Positions 8,471 through 17,600 of a DNA stretch of 64,000 nt are shown here, piece by piece. Source of the DNA: an uncultured Sediminibacterium sp. (GTDB taxonomy: Bacteria > Bacteroidota > Bacteroidia > Chitinophagales > Chitinophagaceae); NCBI RefSeq assembly GCF_946481145.1, contig NZ_CAMLMJ010000020.1:16924-80923 (forward strand), given 5' to 3'. A program made the position numbers and the translations under genes. Positions within the stretch are counted from its first letter, which is position 1. Every line of letters starts with the position of its first letter. The notes below the pieces were generated by a model. That model was not told where the DNA came from, ran no database searches, and saw nothing but the letters and a program-made list of their open reading frames with translations.

Positions 8471-9118
8471 CTACGCATACTTGATAATGATAGATTCAAT
8501 CACATTAGCCGCATCTTCACATTTATCGGTAGCAATTTCCATTACCTGATAAATTTCTCTTTTCTTGATCACTTCTTTAAAGTCGTTTTCCTGCTGAAAC
8601 AACATTTCAATACTCATGTCGAAAACATCGTCTGCCTGATTTTCAATGCTGTTTACTTTTACCATGGCTTCCGTCATTTCGCGCAGGTTCTTCATATCGC
8701 GTAAACCATTTACCGCCTTTCTGATTTCTACAGTTCCTTGCAAAATAAGGTCAGCCATTTTCTGGATACCTGTATCGTTTGGATTAACGCTGTAAAAATT
8801 GATCTTCTTAGAAGAAGCGAAAATATAATCTGCTATATCATCCAGGGCAGTTGCGAGGTAGTGAATGTCTTCGCGATCGAAAGGAGTGATGAAATTTCTG
8901 CCCAGTTCTGTAAAAATGCGGTGGGTATTATCGTCGTTTTTATGTTCGAGGTCCTCAATCTGGGCCAATACTGCTGCTCTTTTATTATTGTCGGGCTCAC
9001 TAACCATTTCCTTGAGCTTTAGTCCCATTTCGTAAACCTTTTCCGCAACATCTTCAAACAACTCGTAGAAAACCTTGTTTTTTGGCATGAACAAACGACC
9101 AAAAGTGTTGATACCCAT
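8471..9118 (-). CDS. DUF47 family protein (PhoU-like partner of PiT)
   Basis: A 215-residue helical cytoplasmic protein of the DUF47/PhoU-like family. It shows the typical start with KNKVFYELFEDVAEKV, the EHKNDDNTHRIF segment, the acidic FDREDIHYLATALDDIADYI stretch that in PhoU-like proteins contributes to metal binding, and KCEDAANVIESI at the end. Members are encoded with PiT permeases and are thought to control their activity. It is transcribed ahead of pit. A TATTTTTG -7 element lies just upstream at 9134-9141. Confidence 0.9.
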   Translation of the reverse strand: MGINTFGRLFMPKNKVFYELFEDVAEKVYEMGLKLKEMVSEPDNNKRAAVLAQIEDLEHKNDDNTHRIFTELGRNFITPFDREDIHYLATALDDIADYIFASSKKINFYSVNPNDTGIQKMADLILQGTVEIRKAVNGLRDMKNLREMTEAMVKVNSIENQADDVFDMSIEMLFQQENDFKEVIKKREIYQVMEIATDKCEDAANVIESIIIKYA

Positions 9119-9133
9119 AGTTTAAAATTTACG

Positions 9134-9141
9134 CAAAAATA
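9134..9141 (-). promoter_or_regulatory. Candidate -7 element for the DUF47-pit unit
   Basis: Read on the minus strand this is TATTTTTG, an exact TAnnTTTG match, 16 bases from the DUF47 start codon. No clear -33 box accompanies it, and the leader would be only about 10 bases, so it is a moderate candidate. Confidence 0.4.
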
Positions 9142-9351
9142 GTTCCATCAATCCGATATCTAAAGTAAAACCGAGAATTAATAATTAGGTAACATTGAGA
9201 TTTCCTGATTTTTTTGTATTAAAAATCAATGAAAATGATTATTTCATAACAGTTTCTTCTCATTTGCGTCATCTGCAGTTTACATTAGAATGCCAGATTT
9301 GCATTTCAGTTTATCGTATTTGAGCAACGAAAGTAGATTTTCTCATGTGTG

Positions 9352-9379
9352 AACCCCTGATGTCTATCGGGGGTTTTTT
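9352..9379 (+). terminator. Orphan plus-strand intrinsic terminator
   Basis: AACCCCTGAT (9352-9361) pairs along ten positions (one G-T pair) with ATCGGGGGTT (9366-9375) around a GTCT tetraloop and is followed by an unbroken T run to 9379. This is a strong intrinsic terminator for plus-strand transcription, yet both neighbouring genes are on the minus strand and no plus-strand ORF precedes it. It therefore points to a short untranslated transcript beginning somewhere in 9119-9340. Confidence 0.7.
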
Positions 9380-9380
9380 C

Positions 9381-9463
9381 GTGAATGGTCAATTGTCAAT
9401 AGTGAGTGGGCTTATCATATAATGGTCCTATTCACCATTCACCATTGACAATTCACACCTCAC
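9381..9463. repeat. GTGAATTGTCAATGG-word palindrome at the kinase stop codon
   Basis: An imperfect palindrome (arms about 9381-9409 and 9428-9463) built from words such as GTGAATGG, CAATTGTC and GTGAATTG. Read on the minus strand it begins GTGAGGTGTGAATTGT immediately after the TAG of the histidine kinase, the same 16 bases that begin the element at the mreD stop (40503). It fills the rest of the 344-base gap; 9142-9300 is AT-rich with nothing recognisable. Confidence 0.75.
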
Positions 9464-10512
9464 TACTCCCGTTTCCTTTCTAACGTAAATCCAATAGTAG
9501 TTCCCACATCAACTTTACTGCGAACATGCATGGTTTGTCCATGTGCCTCAATGATGTGTTTACAGATAGCCAGACCTAGCCCTGTTCCACCCTTATCCCT
9601 GCTTCGACCACGGTCGGTGCGGTAAAATCTTTCGAAGATGCGGGGGAGATGTTCTTCTGCGATACCAATACCATCATCACTGAATTCGATCAGTACATGT
9701 TCTTCATCGGTCTTATAAATACTTGCAACAATTGAACCATCCTGTTTGCCATATTTTACAGCATTCTCCAACAGGTTATTGATTACCTGTCTTATTTTTT
9801 CCTGATCAGCAAAAACAGCCACTGGATATTCACAGCCTTTTTTAATGCTGCATTTGATATTTCTGGCTGCGGTTTTAATAGACAAGGTTTCATATACTTC
9901 CCTGATCAGGTCCTGTATTATAAAATTCTCCTTGTATAAAGGTTGTTCTCCGCTTTCCAGTCTGGATATTTCATCAAGGTCTTTTACAAGGTTTACCATT
10001 CTGTCTACATTGCGGGCCGTATTTTCCAGAAAACGTTTGCTTATTTCAGGCGATTCCATAGCACCCCCTAATAATGTATCCACATAACCCTGTATGGCAA
10101 AAATGGGGGTCTTGAATTCGTGAGCCAGGTTTTGTAAGAATTCTTTTCGGTAAGCTTCATTGTTTTTGAGCATTTCAATCTCAGCACTACGCTGTTCTGC
10201 CCATTTTTCTACATCTTCTCTTACTTCATCAATACCTTTTTGAGGGAGAATATATTTATAATAGGTTTCTTCCCGCTTACTTGCTTTGGTTTGGTAAATG
10301 AATTTATATATGAGTTTAATCTTCCTATAAATAAAAGATTCCAGCATCATTCTTACCAATAAATAACTACCCAGGAATACAACCACAAATGAAACAAGGG
10401 TAATTATCCAATCGGGTCTGATAACCCATATACCTAATGAAATAGGCAAAGAAAGAAACAATGCCGTTAAGGCCGACAACTGCTGGGGTGAGAAATTTTT
10501 TGTTTTAAACAT
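9463..10512 (-). CDS. Sensor histidine kinase, PhoR-like
   Basis: 349 residues: two transmembrane helices (about 13-31 and 34-54) with almost no periplasmic loop, a short linker, a HisKA domain with the phospho-acceptor H131 in LAHEFKTPIFAIQG, and an HATPase domain with N box NNLLENAVKYG (about 246-255), G1 DDGIGI and G2 GGTGLGLAICKHI. The absence of a sensory loop or PAS domain resembles Bacteroidota PhoR-type kinases, which sense through the membrane or a partner. The PhoB-like regulator upstream and the DUF47-pit genes downstream, all on the same strand, suggest phosphate control (inference). Word-type palindromes lie on both sides. Confidence 0.88.
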   Translation of the reverse strand: MFKTKNFSPQQLSALTALFLSLPISLGIWVIRPDWIITLVSFVVVFLGSYLLVRMMLESFIYRKIKLIYKFIYQTKASKREETYYKYILPQKGIDEVREDVEKWAEQRSAEIEMLKNNEAYRKEFLQNLAHEFKTPIFAIQGYVDTLLGGAMESPEISKRFLENTARNVDRMVNLVKDLDEISRLESGEQPLYKENFIIQDLIREVYETLSIKTAARNIKCSIKKGCEYPVAVFADQEKIRQVINNLLENAVKYGKQDGSIVASIYKTDEEHVLIEFSDDGIGIAEEHLPRIFERFYRTDRGRSRDKGGTGLGLAICKHIIEAHGQTMHVRSKVDVGTTIGFTLERKRE

Positions 10513-10552
10513 TTGTACTAAGGTAAGCAGAAGTAAGAAGTTAGCGAGACAG

Positions 10553-10594
10553 ATAGACCGAAAGTCGGAAAGTCCGGAAGTCCGAATGACGTTT
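10553..10594. repeat. GAAAGTCCG-word repeat upstream of the kinase
   Basis: The words GAAAGTCGG, GAAAGTCCG and GAAGTCCGAA follow each other in this stretch, forming a tandem, partly self-complementary cluster. It resembles one arm of the other word-built elements. It lies 40 bases upstream of the kinase start, in the 415-base gap that also holds composite element B. Confidence 0.5.
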
Positions 10595-10689
10595 TCTGGG
10601 GATCAACATAGTGATTTAGGAGTTAAGAAATTACTCTACTTAAATTTGTTGTTATCGATGAGCTACTATCCAGTGCTGCCCGAGAAAAA

Positions 10690-10898
10690 TAGGCTGCGAG
10701 TTTCTAGCCTCTAGCTGCTAGCTTTGATTGGTGCTTGTTTTAGGCTTTCTGCTATTATTTGAATAAATGACAAGTCTTGCGAATTTGTTTTGTAAAAACC
10801 CCACTTAAAATAAATATTTGATTACCATATCCACACTTGTGGATGTTTAAATTAATTCCAAAAAAAGCTAGTAGCCAGCAGCTAGTGGCTAGAAGCTG
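10690..10898. repeat. Composite palindromic element, copy B (about 200 bp, contains the conserved module)
   Basis: Same architecture as 3228-3433 but in the opposite orientation. Arms made of CTAGCTGCTAGC-like words (about 10700-10725 and 10863-10897) are inverted to each other, and the conserved module lies next to the left arm on the minus strand (10716-10772, core 10726-10745). Its core is identical to the copy at 62946-62965. It separates the kinase from the regulator. No ORF is seen. Confidence 0.8.
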
Positions 10899-10927
10899 TT
10901 TTTTACAGGACAGCGATGGCTATGGCC

Positions 10928-11608
10928 TTATAACTCAAACTTATACCCTACCCCTTTTACAGTAGTAATACAGTCGATTCCTAGCTTCTGACGCACTTTG
11001 CGGATATGGACATCAATGGTGCGGTCGCCTACAATAACATCATTCCCCCAGATCTGAGATAGTATTTCATTGCGAAGGAAAACCCTGCCTGGTCTGGATG
11101 CAAGCAGGTATAATAATTCAAATTCTTTTTTAGCCAGTATTACTTCCACTTCATCCACATTCACAATAAACTTAACAGGATCAATTTGGATATTGCCGAT
11201 TTTAATAGTCTTGCCTGCCTCTTTTCCATTCAATCTCCTGAAAAGAGCATTTACTCGGCTAACCAATACCTTAGGACTGATAGGTTTACTTACATAATCA
11301 TCGGCACCTGTTTCAAGTCCTTTGATTTGTGAGGCTTCATCGCTGAGTGCTGTTAGAAAAATGATCAGTGTATCCTGGAAAAGGGGTTGTGTACGAAGTA
11401 TCTGACAAACTTCTACGCCCGTTTTTTTAGGCATCATTATATCCAGGATGATGAGGTCGGGATGAATTTGTTTGGCTCTTTCGATGGCTTCATTTCCATC
11501 TTTCGCCGTATACACTTCATAGCCTTCTTTGGTAAGGTTATAAGTGATGATTTCTAGAATATCCTGCTCATCGTCTGCTATCAGAATCTGTTTCGCCTTA
11601 CCTTCCAT
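10928..11608 (-). CDS. Response regulator, OmpR/PhoB family
   Basis: 226 residues: receiver domain with acidic pocket ADDEQD (11-16), phospho-acceptor D56 in DLIILDIMMPKK, the conserved Thr in FLTALSD and Lys in YVSKP; then a winged-helix DNA-binding domain with LAKKEFELLYLLASRPG, GDRTIDVHIRKVRQKLG and the final VKGVGYKFEL. It is a full-length PhoB-like transcription factor. It lies upstream of the kinase on the same strand, but 415 bases apart with a 200-bp palindromic element between, so regulator and kinase are perhaps not a tight operon. Control of pit is an inference from position. Confidence 0.92.
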   Translation of the reverse strand: MEGKAKQILIADDEQDILEIITYNLTKEGYEVYTAKDGNEAIERAKQIHPDLIILDIMMPKKTGVEVCQILRTQPLFQDTLIIFLTALSDEASQIKGLETGADDYVSKPISPKVLVSRVNALFRRLNGKEAGKTIKIGNIQIDPVKFIVNVDEVEVILAKKEFELLYLLASRPGRVFLRNEILSQIWGNDVIVGDRTIDVHIRKVRQKLGIDCITTVKGVGYKFEL

Positions 11609-11756
11609 TGTTAACCTTATGTTTACACAAAATTAATTTTAATCATTGGCATATCGGGTTTTTGGCACTATTATGTTATTGTTAACTGAATTTACACCAA
11701 AAAAGGGGTCTAATCAGGTATAAAAGCCCTTTTCCGGCTTTTCATTCATTTGGCAG

Positions 11757-11764
11757 TATTTTTG
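11757..11764 (+). promoter_or_regulatory. -7 element TATTTTTG
   Basis: Exact TAnnTTTG match, 10 bases before the ATG at 11774. It lies downstream of the first possible TTG start at 11750, which argues for the later ATG. The leader would be about 5-11 bases, very short, as for gatB. Confidence 0.5.
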
Positions 11765-11773
11765 CACCCGGAT

Positions 11774-13960
11774 ATGAGCATGAAGAAATTTTACCTGTTA
11801 TTATTGGTATCTGCGATTGGGCATTTTGGTATGGCCCAGCAGGAAATGACGATACCCCCCGTTCCCGCTATGCGCGAATTGCACCATGAGTATATTCAAA
11901 CCTCATTGCGTAATATAGCCCGATTAAACAGTGTTGCCGACCAGGTGTTTCCGGTTACCAATGATGCGAAGCTGAACCAGTCCATAGACAAAACCATCCG
12001 AATCTATGTAAACAATATGCGGGCTATCGTAGAATCGAGCACCCAACTCAGCGATAACCAGAAATATCTCTGGCTCAGAGGTATCAATGAACTACTAACC
12101 AGTTTCCAATCTGCCTGGCAATCCAAACTCATCAAAAATGTGATGTACCCGGGTTTGATAAAGGCATTTTATGAATGCATTCAATTAGAGCTGGCCGGAC
12201 AATCCATCCTCCCTGTTATTAAAAACAATGAACTGGAAATTGGTAATATCCTGATCCAGAATTTCTGTTTGAAAAACAATCCGGGTATTGAAGAAGCAAA
12301 GGATGTTTTAGTTTTAAAAACATGCCAGCGTGAACCAGAGAATATCCTGAAAATTCTCACCCGTTTTCCGGAAAACAGATACGCAGATAGTTTGATCATT
12401 GTTACCGCATTCCGTAACCAGGAAGAATTATATAATTATGCGGCAGCTTCAAATGCCTTGGGCAGACGCATACAATCAGTAAATCATCCCCTGGTAAAAT
12501 TGATCGCAAATCTTGCTCAATCGAAAACAGGACGTATGTATTTTCCTTTTCTAGACGACCTGTACAAAGGTAAAATAAGCAGGGAAAAAATTGCCCCGGT
12601 TTTGGCCAATGAAGATTCTGATGATTATTATAAATTACTGGTAAAAACCAGGGTTGGTTATGCAGAAAGAATGCAGCGTGGCGATACAGCTATGGCAGCA
12701 AAAACACTGGTAGCAAAGCTTAGAAGCAAGGCTATTGAATTATACATTAATGAGATCAATGCACTTCATGATGAAAGCAATCCGGCTATTCGCTTTAAAA
12801 AAATTGATTCATTAAACCCGCAGGAACTCTATTACCTCGCAGTATTGGGTGAAGAAGAAATTTATACATCCAGTTTTGTTTCAGGTGTTTATCCGCGCAT
12901 TTTCGCCCGCTTAAAACAAGGCGATGCCGATTCATTATTACATTCATTGGGATATGATTTCTATAGGAAGTTTATCAAAATGTCTGCAGCTTATAATACA
13001 CTCGATGATTTACTCAAACGTATGAGTAAACTATCCGCAGAAAAACTGATGCGTAATTTTGTAAACGGATTGGAAAAAACAGGTTCCCTTGAAGATGCAG
13101 TTGATGTAGCAGATTCTTATGCTAGCATTTACAATAAAAATATTCGAAGCCTCATACTTACCCAGGTTAAACAAAACCTGCAGAAGAGTCAGGCAGAGCA
13201 CGACAAAAGAGCTGAAGTAATTTACAATCTGTTGAAAACCATTTTTGTTTCCGCAGATTCTTCAGGTAAAACCAATTTATCCGCATCTCTCGGCATCAAT
13301 ACCGTATATAATATGCCGCTGAAGGAATTGGAGAATGAAGAAGGTCGCATAATTATTCAGCAATATGCTTATGGAGATAAAGATGCAGAGAGTTATTTTG
13401 GCGCCTTTCTTGCCCGTTTTTCCAACAGCAATTGGCGTATCGTTCGTAAGCCATATTGGGTTGAAATAAACTCAGTAAAGGGGACACCAGTTACCATTTA
13501 TGCCAACTTACCCCTCGATGAAACCAAAGACCTGGATGCAATGGCGCAGGATAGCCTGAATACCTATCTGAGAACAAATGGACTTGCACCAACCATGGTT
13601 ATACACCGGGGACATAGTTATTATCTCCAGCAAACCATCGATCAACTGGTACCATCAGCCAAAGTGGTATTATTAGGCAGTTGTGGCGGCTACCAGAAGC
13701 TTAACCTGGTATTGGATATTTGTCCGGGTGCACATATCATTTCATCCAAACAGGTTGCCGCCGGGGTATTGAACCAGGCCTTGATTGATGCTATTACCGA
13801 ACAAATCCGGATGAACAAGGATCTGGTATGGGATGAAATATGGCAAAAACTGCAATCGCGCGTAACAGGTGGTTATAAGGAGAAATTTGAAGACTATATT
13901 CCTCCCCATAAAAACCTCGGAGCAATATTCATTATGGCTTACAATAAAGCCATGGAATAG
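11774..13960 (+). CDS. Large secreted protein with a possible caspase-like (clan CD) C-terminal domain
   Basis: 728 residues from the ATG at 11774 (11780 is an alternative); signal peptide KKFYLLLLVSAIGHFGMAQ. The long middle (about 40-560) is mainly helical with no family I recognise. The C-terminal 150 residues look like an alpha/beta domain: strand TMVIHRGHSYY with H611/H614, then strand KVVLLGSCGGYQ with C637, then PGAHIISSKQVAAGVLNQALIDAI. The order hydrophobic strand-His-Gly-His followed by strand-Ser-Cys-Gly is the dyad pattern of caspase, CHAT and gingipain-type folds; the His-Cys spacing (23-26) is shorter than usual, so this is an inference. It converges with the MBL gene, 7 bases away. 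Confidence 0.75.
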   Translation: MSMKKFYLLLLVSAIGHFGMAQQEMTIPPVPAMRELHHEYIQTSLRNIARLNSVADQVFPVTNDAKLNQSIDKTIRIYVNNMRAIVESSTQLSDNQKYLWLRGINELLTSFQSAWQSKLIKNVMYPGLIKAFYECIQLELAGQSILPVIKNNELEIGNILIQNFCLKNNPGIEEAKDVLVLKTCQREPENILKILTRFPENRYADSLIIVTAFRNQEELYNYAAASNALGRRIQSVNHPLVKLIANLAQSKTGRMYFPFLDDLYKGKISREKIAPVLANEDSDDYYKLLVKTRVGYAERMQRGDTAMAAKTLVAKLRSKAIELYINEINALHDESNPAIRFKKIDSLNPQELYYLAVLGEEEIYTSSFVSGVYPRIFARLKQGDADSLLHSLGYDFYRKFIKMSAAYNTLDDLLKRMSKLSAEKLMRNFVNGLEKTGSLEDAVDVADSYASIYNKNIRSLILTQVKQNLQKSQAEHDKRAEVIYNLLKTIFVSADSSGKTNLSASLGINTVYNMPLKELENEEGRIIIQQYAYGDKDAESYFGAFLARFSNSNWRIVRKPYWVEINSVKGTPVTIYANLPLDETKDLDAMAQDSLNTYLRTNGLAPTMVIHRGHSYYLQQTIDQLVPSAKVVLLGSCGGYQKLNLVLDICPGAHIISSKQVAAGVLNQALIDAITEQIRMNKDLVWDEIWQKLQSRVTGGYKEKFEDYIPPHKNLGAIFIMAYNKAME

Positions 13961-13967
13961 AATAATA

Positions 13968-14603
13968 CTACAAAAAGGAATTATTCACCTGCTCATAACC
14001 AATAGTAGTAGGTATTCCATGACCAGAATACACAATTACATCGGCAGGTAATACGAATAATTTTTCCCGAATGCTTTGTAACAATGTGGCATGGTCACCA
14101 CCGGGTAAATCGGTTCTACCAATGCTTTCGTGAAACAAAACATCGCCCCCAATCAAAAAACCTTGTTTGGCACAATAAAAGCAGATGCTGCCGGGTGAAT
14201 GTCCGGGTGCTAATATTACCTCCAGGGCATCATTTCCCAGTTGCACGGTATCTCCAGAAGCAAGGAAATGAATGGGGCCACTGTAATTTTCAAAAGGAAG
14301 CCCCCATTTTTCCCCCGAAAAAGGAGCTCTTTCCAATACCGGTAATTCAAGCTGGTGGATATACAGTTCTAGTCCAAATTCCTCATGAACCCACTTATTA
14401 CCGAAAACATGGTCGAGGTGGCAATGGGTGTTGAGCAACTGAACGGGTTCAAGACCCGTATCTTTTATAAAGTTTTTTAACTTTTCCTGTTCAGCGGAAT
14501 AGTAACAACCGGGATCAATTATAATAGCTTTGCCTTGTTCATTATATAACACATAAGTGTTTTCCTGAACAGGGCTGAATGTAAAGGCCTTTACCTGAAG
14601 CAT
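13968..14603 (-). CDS. MBL-fold metallo-hydrolase (glyoxalase II-like)
   Basis: 211 residues with the full metallo-beta-lactamase metal site: HCHLDH in LLNTHCHLDHVFGN, the His in LAPGHSPGSICFYC, the Asp in LIGGDVLF and the final His in VIVYSGHGIPT. The short length and the PGHSPGS motif resemble the YcbL/glyoxalase II-like group that hydrolyses thioesters such as hydroxyacylglutathione, but substrate assignment is not possible from sequence alone. No signal peptide, so cytoplasmic. It is transcribed divergently from the large protein at 14662 and converges with the gene at 11774. Confidence 0.88.
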   Translation of the reverse strand: MLQVKAFTFSPVQENTYVLYNEQGKAIIIDPGCYYSAEQEKLKNFIKDTGLEPVQLLNTHCHLDHVFGNKWVHEEFGLELYIHQLELPVLERAPFSGEKWGLPFENYSGPIHFLASGDTVQLGNDALEVILAPGHSPGSICFYCAKQGFLIGGDVLFHESIGRTDLPGGDHATLLQSIREKLFVLPADVIVYSGHGIPTTIGYEQVNNSFL

Positions 14604-14661
14604 AGGTTTTTGTGAGCGTTTTACGGGTAATTGACTAATTTTAAAACACTAAAGTTCGGAT

Positions 14662-17600
14662 ATGCAATTGAATCGCATCAAGAAAGGGTTGATTTTGGCC
14701 AGTTTTTTATTTCCAGCCCTTTCTATGGCCCAGGTTAATACAGTAGAATTTGGTAAAAACAGGGTTCAGCACAAAAAACTTGTTTGGAAATTTTACCAAT
14801 CACCCAACTTCAATACCTATACATCACAAGGTGGGGTAGAATTGGGGAAGTTTGCTGCTCAGGTGGCTGAAGAAGAACTGAAATCGCTGGAAAATTTCAT
14901 CGAATATTCTTTACAAAGACGCGCCAATATTGTTGTTTACAATAATTACAACGACTACAAAAGCAGTAATATCGGACTCGGCATCGACTGGCAGAATTCG
15001 GGTGGCGTTACCAAACTGGTGAATAATAAGATCGTAGTGTATTTTGATGGTAATCACGCCAACCTTAAACGCCAGATCAGGGAAGGCATCGCAAAAGTAT
15101 TAACCGATAACCTCTTGTTTGGTGATGATATCGGAGAATTTGCCAGTAACCAGGCTTTACTCGATCTTCCTAAATGGCTGGTAGATGGCTATGTTTCCTA
15201 CGCCGCAGAGCCCTGGAGTACTACTAAAGATGATGACCTGAAAAGTGCCATACTCGGTGGAACCTATCGCTCTTTCTACCAATTTGCATTTGAGAAACCA
15301 ACATTGGCAGGTCATGCTTTCTGGTATTATATCGGTGAAAAATACCGCAAAGAAAATATTACCTACCTCCTATACCTAGCACGTATTTACAAAAACCTGA
15401 ACCAGGCCTGTATGCGTGTATGTAAAAAGAAATTTAAAGAAGTGCTGGAAGAGTTCATGCAGTTTCAGCAAGATCGTTACTCAAGAGATATTCGTCAACG
15501 CAGGAACGCTCCAAGAGGACAATTGAATGTATCTGAGGAAGTGCGCAAGAAAGATTTCTTCCGCTTTCAGGCAAACCCTAATCCAAGAAGCACCACCTAT
15601 GCAGTGGTGGAATTTAATAAAGGCATTTATTGCGTGAAACTGATGGAGAATTTCTATGATGGAAAGATTCTCCTGAAAAGTGGTGTACGCACCAATCAGA
15701 CAGATGTGAACCCAAGCTATCCTATACTTGCATGGGATGGTAAAGGTACCAGGCTGCTAGTGGCTTATTGGGAAGACGGAAAAATAAAAATGTTTGTTTA
15801 TGATCTCATCTCCCGATTAAAAAGATACAAACAGGAAATAGAAGGCATAGATCAGTTACTGGATGCAAGTTTTATGCTTGATGCCAATTCACTTATTTTC
15901 AGTGCAGTTAAAAATGGGCATACAGATATCTTCACCTATAAGATTGAACAAAATAAACTGGAGCAGATTACCGATGATATTTATGACGACCTGAACCCAA
16001 CATTTGTATCGTTCCCGAACAGGTCTGGTATTATATTCAGTTCAAACCGACCTTCTCCAAATGCTCCAACAACTGATACAGTTATTCCCAGCAGGTATCA
16101 ATACAATGTTTTCATGGTAGACATCCTTAATACCAGTAAACAAAAACAAATCACCCAGCTTACCAACCTGAAATTTGGTAACGCCTCTTACCCAATGCAA
16201 TACAATACCAATCACTTCACTTTTGTTGCTGATGAAAATGGTGTTGGAAACCGTTGGGCAGGGTTCTTTGCAACACAACGTAATGGCCTTGATACCCTTT
16301 ATTATATCGGCGATGAACTTCTCAGAAATCCATCACCCAAAGAATTCGATTCAACCTTGCGTGCATGGCAACGTGATGAACCTGATAGCGTAAGTTATTT
16401 CCAGGTGTATAAAGATTCCACTTATACCTTCCCCATAACCAACTACCAGAGCTCACTGCTCGAAACAAGGATTGCTGGTGATAATGGTCAGGTTAGTGAA
16501 GTAAGAAAAGAAGGTGATTTTAAATTCCTTTATAAACTAAGGGTAGATGAGCAGGCACTGAATAAAAGAAATGTAAACAGCAGACCGACAGAGTTCATGA
16601 AAAAAGTGATGGATGAAAAGAAAGCATCACAAGGAAAAGCGTTGGTTTACAATAATGGCGTTGCTACAAAAGACACCACCATTAAAGCTGCTAAAGATTT
16701 CTTCCAGAATGAATTCGCAGATGAAAAAACAGATACCTCAAAACGGGTTTTTGAAGATGCTCCATTACCCAAAACCACCACACTTGAACGCTCCCGACTT
16801 TTCGATTACAGATTAAAGTTTAGTAGTGATTATATTTTAAGTGGTTTTACCAATAACGTATTGGTTAATAGATACCAGCCTTATGGAGGCGGATCCGGAC
16901 CAATTCAACTAAACAATGGCAACGATTTTAATTTCACATTCAGAGTAGGTGTTAGTGATTTATTTGAGGACCAGAAATTTGTTGGTGGCTTCCGTTTCGG
17001 TACTAACCTGAGTGATAAAGATGTGTTCTTCTCCTACCAGAATCTTCGGAAGAGATTCGATTGGGGACTTACTTATTACAGAAGCAATGTCAGCAACTTT
17101 TATAATATTCCTTATAATAGTATGCTGATCACCAATCTTTATCAGGGCAATATTACTTATGCCTTCAATGAAGTGAAAAGCCTGAGAGCAACTGTCGGAT
17201 TAAGAACAGACAGAGGCATACTTCGTTCGTTTGATAATGGTAGCGGTATTCCGGATCCGAACGCGCTGGCATACCCCGATACCGTTAGCAAGTTTATTGT
17301 TTCAAGGATTGAATACGTGCACGATAATACCATTAATCCTACTCAGAATATCTGGAACGGCCTTCGTTACAAAGTATATTTTGATGTAAATATGCCAACA
17401 TTAAAAACCTCGCTCAACAATGGCAAGGGTACATTCAACCTTGGCTTTGATGCTCGTTATTACCATAAAATTTATCGCAATTTTATCTGGGCCGGACGAG
17501 CAGCAGCGGATTTCTCATGGGGTGGACAGAAACTGATTTATTACCTCGGTGGGGTTGACGGATGGATTGGACCTAAATTCAATAACCAGAATACACCTGC

